A stretch of DNA of 6,270 nucleotides from CAYYIS01 sp964470965 (GTDB lineage Bacteria > JAAXHH01 > JABIQT01): positions 1-6,270 of the forward strand of contig CAYYIS010000106.1 of the NCBI GenBank assembly GCA_964470965.1, in the 5' to 3' direction. Of the stretch, positions 1 through 5,000 are shown piece by piece. Position 1 is the stretch's first letter. Each line of letters opens with the position of its first letter. A program made the position numbers and the translations under genes. The notes under the pieces were generated by a model that was given only the letters and a program-made list of their open reading frames with translations, had not been told where the DNA came from and did no database searches.

Positions 1-198
1 CGTATCCGGTCTCTGACGCATGATGATTTCGATGAAGCCTGTTCTTCATGCGGCGTCATTTCCAAATGTCATAAATGCCCGGGGCTGGCGTACAGCGAGC
101 ACCGGGATCCACTTCTCCCGTCATCGGATCGATGCCGGGCTACAAAAGCTATCAATATCCTGGAGGGTGACGATGGATCAGCGGAAGCCGCAAGCTAA
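1..198 (+). CDS. Radical SAM/SPASM-type peptide maturase, C-terminal fragment
   Basis: Frame 1 is open from the left edge to TAA at 196-198, giving the last 65 residues of a protein whose start lies outside the window. Cysteines fall at fragment residues 14, 17, 23, 26 and 45, a CX2CX5CX2CX18C pattern, with CHKCPGLAY around the fourth. This closely resembles the C-terminal half of the SPASM motif (CX2CX5CX3CX17C), which binds auxiliary Fe-S clusters in radical SAM enzymes that modify RiPP precursors. By family knowledge such enzymes install thioether, C-C or related cross-links on a leader-guided peptide. The last 26 bases overlap the start of a small gene with a leader-like motif, which fits a maturase beside its substrate. 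The radical SAM CX3CX2C core is not in the window, so the enzyme class rests on the cysteine pattern and context. The type of modification cannot be read from this tail. Confidence 0.8.
   Translation, partial: RIRSLTHDDFDEACSSCGVISKCHKCPGLAYSEHRDPLLPSSDRCRATKAINILEGDDGSAEAAS
162..166 (+). promoter_or_regulatory. Ribosome binding site of the precursor peptide gene
   Basis: GGAGG lies six bases upstream of ATG 173, inside the 3' end of the maturase gene. It decides the start of the small gene. The same frame is open back to ATG 20, but that earlier start would run through the conserved cysteine region of the maturase. Confidence 0.75.
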
Positions 199-355
199 GA
201 GAAGAAAATACATTGCACCTGAGCTGACCAGTTACGGATCCCTGCAACAAGGTCAGGGGGAACGATCCATGTTCCTGGAAGGAACCGGCAACGTTGTGAA
301 GTGCCGACTCAGCAGGTGTTCGGGGCCGCCGTCTCAGTTCAAGTTCAACTGTTGA
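173..355 (+). CDS. RiPP precursor peptide with lasso-type leader motif
   Basis: A 60-residue basic peptide. Its N-terminal part has Y13-x2-P16-x-L18-x3-G22 (KYIAPELTSYGSL), the YxxPxLxxxG motif that PqqD-like RiPP recognition elements bind in lasso peptide leaders. The C-terminal part, from about residue 30, has cysteines at 44, 49 and 60, serines at 47, 50 and 54, a GPP turn and a terminal FKFNC. The start is ATG 173, chosen for GGAGG six bases upstream and for normal precursor size. The gene overlaps the maturase by 26 bases, and its TGA shares a base with the kinase ATG. Unlike classical lasso precursors it lacks Thr at the usual penultimate leader position (Gln28 is there), and there is no GG or GA protease signature, so the cleavage site is unknown. 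I infer that it is the substrate of the upstream maturase and perhaps of the downstream kinase. The final product is not predictable. Confidence 0.77.
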   Translation: MDQRKPQAKRRKYIAPELTSYGSLQQGQGERSMFLEGTGNVVKCRLSRCSGPPSQFKFNC

Positions 356-1410
356 TGGATTTTAAACATAAGAAGCGGGGTGGTCTGCGTACCCTGCTTC
401 GCAATTATCTACACCGCCGCCGTACCCTGGCGCGGCGTTTGTCGTTTCACGTCCACGGTATCGATCTGGAAGTTTTCACCGATCTGGAAGAGACCGCCCG
501 GGCATTGCGCGAAATGATGGGATTCGCCGTCATCCAGCGTGCTGTTCGGGGTAGAGCCTTGACTTGCTACATCGTGGAAGAATCCTCAAGCGAGCCGTCG
601 GTGCTTGATCGGTTCGAAGATCCGGACCCGGTGGTGTCCTGGGAGACCACCGGGTATTTCGTCTGGCGGGACCTATGCCTGATCGACTTTTACCCCTGGG
701 GTACGGCAGTGATCGATCCCCGGAACGGGGCGGCGCTGCTCGTTCTGAAAGCGGAAGAAAACCCACCGCCGCTCATTTTCGCCAACCAGTTGTTTTTTCA
801 GACTCTGGAGGTGATGCTGCACGGACGTGGTGTCTTTCCTATTCACGCTTCCGCTGTGGCAAAAGATCATCGCGCCGTGCTGTTCCCTGCACCCTCCGGA
901 TACGGCAAGACAACCCTGTCGCTTGCCATGGTCCGTGCCGGCTACCGATTTCTGGGAGACGACAAACCCGCGATCGTGCAGCGTGCCGGCCGGTCGGCTG
1001 TTCTGGCCTTTCCGGAGCCGGTCAACGGATATGTGGATGAACTACGCCAGTTCGAGGAACTGCCCCGCCGACCACATCCCGCGTTCCCGGACGATTTTCC
1101 GTTAAAGGTGTCTTTCGATGTAACGGAGTTCTGGCCCGGCTGTGTACTCTCTTCCGCAGTTCCCGCAGCGATAGTATTTCCCGAACCCCTCGAAGAGACC
1201 ATGCCCGAGGTTACCCTGATCGAGCCTGTTTCCAAGGTAGAGGGATTAAGGCGTCTTATCGAATTGAACTGGCCGGTCCGGCTGCCATGGGGGTTTGACG
1301 GTTTCTTCGATATGATGCGCGATCTAGCGGAACAGACGCCGTGTTACCGCATTCGGGTCGGTGCGGATTTGAAGGATGTTCCGGACAGGATCGATACGCT
1401 GATTGGGTGA
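355..1410 (+). CDS. HPr kinase-like (HprK-related) protein, putative peptide kinase
   Basis: A 351-aa protein with a P-loop kinase fold of the HPr kinase/phosphorylase type. His164 (in IHASAVA) precedes a Walker A motif, APSGYGKTT, at residues 179-187 (Lys185), followed by FLGDDKPAIV with the acidic pair Asp202-Asp203. This is the order seen in HprK, although the Walker A ends in Thr-Thr rather than Ser-Glu. The N-terminal 160 residues are not recognisable beyond a very basic first 30. Relatives encoded in lasso clusters such as that of paeninodin phosphorylate the precursor peptide, so a similar role here is inferred from the adjacent precursor gene. The start ATG 355 overlaps the precursor stop (TGATG) and has no clear Shine-Dalgarno, which suggests translational coupling. 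The frame extends up to GTG 301, but that would overlap the precursor's coding end. No HPr gene is visible, so the classical carbon-control role is unlikely. Confidence 0.8.
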   Translation: MDFKHKKRGGLRTLLRNYLHRRRTLARRLSFHVHGIDLEVFTDLEETARALREMMGFAVIQRAVRGRALTCYIVEESSSEPSVLDRFEDPDPVVSWETTGYFVWRDLCLIDFYPWGTAVIDPRNGAALLVLKAEENPPPLIFANQLFFQTLEVMLHGRGVFPIHASAVAKDHRAVLFPAPSGYGKTTLSLAMVRAGYRFLGDDKPAIVQRAGRSAVLAFPEPVNGYVDELRQFEELPRRPHPAFPDDFPLKVSFDVTEFWPGCVLSSAVPAAIVFPEPLEETMPEVTLIEPVSKVEGLRRLIELNWPVRLPWGFDGFFDMMRDLAEQTPCYRIRVGADLKDVPDRIDTLIG

Positions 1411-1415
1411 CGCTC

Positions 1416-2912
1416 ATGCCTTTCGTACCAGCTATCATCTCTGGACTGCTTCTCGCTGTTTCTTTCGCACTTCCAGAATTATCCTGGCTAGCTGCCCTTG
1501 CATTAGTCCCTTTTCTGTATGCTCTGATTAAGACACCGTATTCTCTCGGGAAGGTGCTGCTGTCGGGGTGGCTCTGTGGATTTCTGGCGTATGGTATCCA
1601 TTTCCGGTATGCTGTTCTTGCCCTTAATCCCATAGTATTCGTGGTCCTGCTTATTTATGTGGCGCTGTACACCGGGCTATTCGCGGCAGGTGTGGGGCTG
1701 TGTGTACGCCAGAGTAAGGAATGGGGCTGTCTGATAGCACCGTTTCTATGGACGGCGTTGGAGTTCGTCCGCTCTCATGCCTTTACCGGATTTCAGGCCG
1801 GTACCCTCGGTGCCTCACAGGTACCGATGTTGCCGGTGGTTCAGATCGCGGCAGTTACCGGTGTGTTCGGCATCTCGTTTCTGCTTGTGGCAATCAATAC
1901 CGCACTGGTCTGCCTGCTGCTGCGGACGGTGTTAACTGCCCGATACACCATAGCGTGGCTGGTATCGGCAGCCATTCTCCTGGCTGGTACGCTGGCTTAT
2001 GGATTCCAGGTCCTCCGGAAAACCGAAGAAAGCACTGATACGTATCAGGTGGCTGCCGTCCAGGGCGCCATCGACGAACGAGGCGAGTTGCCGGAAGTGA
2101 TCCGACGGAATATCTTCGATCGTTACCGTTCGCTTACTCTGGAACTGAAAGAAACCCGGCCCGCGCTGATAGTATTCCCGGAAACTATGACCGGAAGCTA
2201 CCTCTCGAAGGACAGCCTGTTTCTATCATTCATCCGGGAAATGGGTATGGAAACCGGCAGTATGTTTCTGGTAGGCAGCCGCCACCTGATTTACGACGCA
2301 CAGACGCACGGCCTGTACAACAGCGGCTTTCTCTTAGACAGTGCAGGCCTTGTCCAGAGCCGGTATGACAAAGTCCGACTGGTACCGTTCGGCGAATACA
2401 CCCCTTTGGGTATGTGGGTGCCCTGGCTATCTCGGTTTCGGTTGTCCGGTGCGGAGTTGACGCCGGGTGGCGTATTTGAACCGATTCAGGCTCCTGGTAC
2501 GCCTTCGATCGGTGTCGCCATATGCTACGAGGGGATGTACGGCGAAGATATGAGGCAGGTAACCGCTGGTGGCGCACAACTGCTTGTGAATTTGTCCGAT
2601 GACTTCTGGTTTCGCGGCACGGCGGAATCCCAGCAGTATTTCAACGAAGCGATTCTACGTGCCGTGGAAAACCGCATTCCGGTGATACGATGCGCCAATA
2701 TGGGCGTCTCCGGTATAGTCGATGCGTATGGCCGGGTAATCGATTCATCGCAGGGCGAACGGCCCACCTCAGTCGTCGGGGCTATCCGCCTTAGAACGGA
2801 GGTATCGGTATATGGCCGGATCGGAGATGTTCTGGCCCAGGGATGCCTGATCGTAACTTGGTTGACATTGAGTCTGTGTGTGTGGCGCCTCCGAAAGCTA
2901 GATACTACTTGA
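1416..2912 (+). CDS. lnt: Apolipoprotein N-acyltransferase (Lnt) homologue
   Basis: A 498-aa inner-membrane protein of normal Lnt length. About residues 1-200 are strongly hydrophobic with several membrane segments, residues 210-460 form a nitrilase-type domain, and a final membrane segment lies near 468-488. The catalytic triad is present: Glu256 (VFPET), Lys319 (YDKVRLVPFGEYTP) and Cys370 (ICYEG). Glu327 and Glu372 match E. coli Glu343 and Glu389. Lnt acylates the N-terminal cysteine of lipoproteins. Two family motifs differ: the VQGNIPQ..KW region reads VQGAIDERGEL, without the tryptophan, and NDAWFG reads DDFWFRG. ATG 1416 was chosen because GGGTGA lies just upstream. GTG 1407, overlapping the kinase stop, is an alternative, while the frame's earlier ATG 1341 would overlap the kinase by 70 bases. 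The gene starts five bases after the kinase stop. It could be the general Lnt or a specialised acyltransferase of the peptide operon. Confidence 0.9.
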   Translation: MPFVPAIISGLLLAVSFALPELSWLAALALVPFLYALIKTPYSLGKVLLSGWLCGFLAYGIHFRYAVLALNPIVFVVLLIYVALYTGLFAAGVGLCVRQSKEWGCLIAPFLWTALEFVRSHAFTGFQAGTLGASQVPMLPVVQIAAVTGVFGISFLLVAINTALVCLLLRTVLTARYTIAWLVSAAILLAGTLAYGFQVLRKTEESTDTYQVAAVQGAIDERGELPEVIRRNIFDRYRSLTLELKETRPALIVFPETMTGSYLSKDSLFLSFIREMGMETGSMFLVGSRHLIYDAQTHGLYNSGFLLDSAGLVQSRYDKVRLVPFGEYTPLGMWVPWLSRFRLSGAELTPGGVFEPIQAPGTPSIGVAICYEGMYGEDMRQVTAGGAQLLVNLSDDFWFRGTAESQQYFNEAILRAVENRIPVIRCANMGVSGIVDAYGRVIDSSQGERPTSVVGAIRLRTEVSVYGRIGDVLAQGCLIVTWLTLSLCVWRLRKLDTT

Positions 2913-2938
2913 CAATCAGGAACATTCCGGCGCATAAA
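2909..2938 (+). promoter_or_regulatory. Possible sigma70-type promoter for gmd
   Basis: TTGACA at 2909-2914 matches the -35 consensus exactly and overlaps the lnt stop codon. CATAAA at 2933-2938 is a 4-of-6 match to the -10 element with an 18-bp spacer. A better -10 match, TATACT at 2939-2944, is 24 bp away, too far for this -35. Transcription from here would leave a leader of about 70 bases before gmd. The call is by inspection only. Confidence 0.35.
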
Positions 2939-3003
2939 TATACTTCCTGCGTTGGATTCGGGACGAGTCGAATAATATTCCCTACATAACACCTCAGAAC
3001 AAT

Positions 3004-3007
3004 GGAG
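3004..3007 (+). promoter_or_regulatory. Ribosome binding site supporting the TTG start of gmd
   Basis: GGAG is placed six bases before TTG 3014. The next in-frame methionine comes after the NADP-binding motif, so this site settles a non-ATG start. Confidence 0.65.
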
Positions 3008-3013
3008 TGCTAA

Positions 3014-4048
3014 TTGTCACAGAGAAAATGCGCAGTTATCACCGGAATCACCGGCCAGGATGGATCCTATCTTGCCGAGCTGCTTCTTGAAAAAGGCTAT
3101 CACGTAGTCGGACTGTTGCGTCGATCCACAAATTATCACCACCGCAACATCGTCCATTTAACCGGAAAGATAGACCTGGAATACGGCGACCTGATCGATC
3201 CGCACAGCATCGAACGACTGATTACCAAATATCAGCCAGACGAAGTGTACAACCTGGCTGCTCAGTCCGTACCCGCAGACAGCTGGTCCCAGCCGGTGGT
3301 AACCGCAGAGATCACGGCCCTGGGGCCTGTACGTTTTATGGAGGCGATCCGGCTGCTCAGTCCGAAAACCCGTTACTATCAGGCGACTACCCGTGAAATC
3401 TATGGTGGCACAAATGAGGAAGTCATCGATGAATCCAAGCCTCTACGGGCGAACAACCCCTACGGCGCCGCCAAGCTGTACGCCCATCTGATGGTAGATA
3501 CCTATCGTCAATCGTATGATATGTTCACTTGCAGCGGCATCCTGTTCAACCACGAAAGCCCGAGGCGCAGCTTGCATTTTGTCACACGCAAGGTCACCAT
3601 GGCCGTCGCCTGTATCAAGTGCGGTGTTAACGATCCGCCAATGAACGAAGCGGGACGACCGCTCGTTCAGGATGGCAGAGTGCAAATGGGCGATCTGGAT
3701 CAGTATCGCGACTGGGGTTACGCCAAAGAATATGTGGAAGCCATGTGGCGTATGCTTCAGCAGGACTCGCCACAGGACTACATAATCGCCACAAATACCT
3801 CCTACACCATACGGGATCTCTGTGAATTCGCATTCAAACATGTGGGATTGAACTGGGAAGATCACGTTGTGACCGATGAAAGATTCCTCCGCCCCACGGA
3901 GATCGCCGCTTCTCGTGGTGATTATACCAAGGCACGGAACGAACTGGGCTGGGCTCCTGAAACACCCTTTGCAGACCTGGTTCAGATGATGGTTGACGCA
4001 GACGTGCGCCATGTACAGGATAGCAGGTCAGGCTACGGGAATCTGTAG
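3014..4048 (+). CDS. gmd: GDP-mannose 4,6-dehydratase
   Basis: A 344-aa cytosolic extended-SDR enzyme, within the family's usual length. It converts GDP-D-mannose to GDP-4-keto-6-deoxy-D-mannose, the shared precursor of GDP-L-fucose, GDP-D-rhamnose and related sugars. Visible motifs are the dinucleotide loop GITGQDG (residues 11-17), LLRRS for NADP phosphate contact, catalytic Thr126 and Glu128 (QATTREIYG), Tyr150 and Lys154 (NPYGAAK), then FNHESPRR, FVTRK, RDWGYAKEYVEAMW, LQQD and RPTEI near the C-terminus. All four catalytic residues sit six positions earlier than in E. coli Gmd (Thr132, Glu134, Tyr156, Lys160). Divergent points are Arg127 where Ser is usual, AAQSVPADSW instead of AAQSHVxxSF, and SPRRSLH instead of SPRRGET. 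The start is TTG with GGAG six bases upstream. A possible promoter precedes it, and an SDR gene follows after one base, so the two are very likely co-transcribed. Confidence 0.93.
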   Translation: MSQRKCAVITGITGQDGSYLAELLLEKGYHVVGLLRRSTNYHHRNIVHLTGKIDLEYGDLIDPHSIERLITKYQPDEVYNLAAQSVPADSWSQPVVTAEITALGPVRFMEAIRLLSPKTRYYQATTREIYGGTNEEVIDESKPLRANNPYGAAKLYAHLMVDTYRQSYDMFTCSGILFNHESPRRSLHFVTRKVTMAVACIKCGVNDPPMNEAGRPLVQDGRVQMGDLDQYRDWGYAKEYVEAMWRMLQQDSPQDYIIATNTSYTIRDLCEFAFKHVGLNWEDHVVTDERFLRPTEIAASRGDYTKARNELGWAPETPFADLVQMMVDADVRHVQDSRSGYGNL

Positions 4049-4049
4049 T

Positions 4050-4799
4050 ATGAACATCCTGCTTGTGGGCGGTTCCGGCCTTGTGGGTACCTTCGTTACA
4101 CCGTACCTGCGGCAGCGCCATACACTCCGCGTGCTCGATGTGACACCGCCTCAACATACCGACATAGACTATTTGGCAGGGTCTATTACCGATCCGGGCA
4201 CCTTACGTGGGGCGCTGGACGGAATGGATACGTTTATTACCATGGTAATGAAGGGTGGCCAGGGCGGGTTCGAGAAAGGCCACACCACAGAGCAGACGAT
4301 TGACAATTACTCTGTCAACTGCCTGGGGCTGCACTTGCTGTTGCATACGGCAGTGGAAATGGGCATTAAAAACGGTGTATATACGAGCACGATGAGTGTC
4401 CACAACCGGGCACGAACGTGGTATCCCTCAGAAGAAGAATCACCGTCGGACGGACCGAACGTATACGGGCTCACCAAGCGCTTCGGTGAGGACATCTGTC
4501 GCTATTTTGCCCGTGAGTTCGAGATGAATGTGGCAGCGTTGCGTATCACTGGACCCTCCACCCGCAGGCAATTCATCGATCGGCTTAAGAATCCGCCCGG
4601 ACCGCCTAAACTCTATTATACTGATGAAGAAGACCTGGCCAACGCGTATCTGGCCGCAGTAGATTTTGTTCAGACAGGGCAGGGACGATATGAGGTGTTT
4701 TTCATTTCCGGCGACACGACTCACGAAGAGATCAACATGTCCAAGGCAAAAATGCTGTTGGGATGGGAACCTCGGACACAGAAGAATCTAGGAATGTAG
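4050..4799 (+). CDS. NAD(P)-dependent epimerase/reductase, short extended-SDR family
   Basis: A 249-aa Rossmann-fold protein. GGSGLVG at residues 7-13 binds the dinucleotide, Ser113/Thr114 (YTSTMS) lies in the catalytic Ser/Thr strand, and Tyr139-x3-Lys143 (VYGLTK) is the catalytic pair. It ends with LLGWEPRT, a common C-terminal signature in nucleotide-sugar SDRs. At 249 residues it is shorter than the roughly 300 of most such enzymes, with a reduced substrate-binding lobe. ATG 4050 begins one base after the gmd stop, and the frame's upstream ATG 3993 would overlap gmd, so the later start is preferred. Position right after gmd suggests that it acts on GDP-4-keto-6-deoxymannose as an epimerase or reductase, but it lacks clear hallmarks of GDP-fucose synthase (Fcl) or of GDP-rhamnose-forming RMD. 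The substrate is therefore unassigned. Confidence 0.8.
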   Translation: MNILLVGGSGLVGTFVTPYLRQRHTLRVLDVTPPQHTDIDYLAGSITDPGTLRGALDGMDTFITMVMKGGQGGFEKGHTTEQTIDNYSVNCLGLHLLLHTAVEMGIKNGVYTSTMSVHNRARTWYPSEEESPSDGPNVYGLTKRFGEDICRYFAREFEMNVAALRITGPSTRRQFIDRLKNPPGPPKLYYTDEEDLANAYLAAVDFVQTGQGRYEVFFISGDTTHEEINMSKAKMLLGWEPRTQKNLGM

Positions 4800-5000
4800 A
4801 CAAATGCCGGGGAGGCTGGGCATCAGTCACGAGCGTCCTCGTCATACAGGCGCGGCTGTTCGCCGGAAGGAACGGATGTCTCCAAAAATTCGGAATACTA
4901 CGGTCGAAGTGGAAGCGAAGGGCATGATTCCACGGACCGATTGTTCTTTTGATTATTATTTTTGATCGCTGATTTTGAAAAATTTGATGGGTAAAGGGCA
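4800..5000 (+). other. Intergenic region with AT-rich promoter-like half
   Basis: No gene is recognisable in these 201 bases. The first two thirds match the local composition and hold only short weak hairpins without a T-tract, so no terminator can be called. Bases 4940-4988 are markedly AT-rich and contain TATTAT at 4954-4959, a 5-of-6 match to a -10 box but without a convincing -35. This shift probably marks the promoter region of the following gene, which would then be its own transcription unit. Confidence 0.3.

Noticed and set aside
20..172. A longer start (ATG 20) for the precursor gene, giving 111 residues
   Set aside because: This stretch codes for the SPASM-type cysteine region in frame 1, the extra residues look random, and ATG 173 has a well-placed GGAGG.
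301..354. GTG 301 as start of the HprK-like kinase
   Set aside because: It would overlap the precursor's C-terminal coding region by 55 bases. ATG 355 makes a typical TGATG coupling.
173..355. Calling the peptide a lasso peptide outright
   Set aside because: The leader motif fits, but Thr at the penultimate leader position is missing and no cyclase or transglutaminase-like protease is in the window.
1341..1415. ATG 1341 as start of the acyltransferase
   Set aside because: The added 25 residues are polar and unlike an Lnt N-terminus, and they overlap the kinase gene.
2525..2992. A 155-codon open frame on the minus strand across the lnt end
   Set aside because: It is antisense to the catalytic Cys370 region of lnt and has a low-complexity, Arg/Ser/Thr-rich composition typical of shadow frames.
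3443..4012. A 189-codon open frame on the minus strand
   Set aside because: It lies entirely within gmd, whose motifs are conserved; the antisense product shows no recognisable domain.
4829..4842. Hairpin ACGAG-CGTC-CTCGT as a terminator after the SDR gene
   Set aside because: The stem has only five pairs and no T-tract follows.
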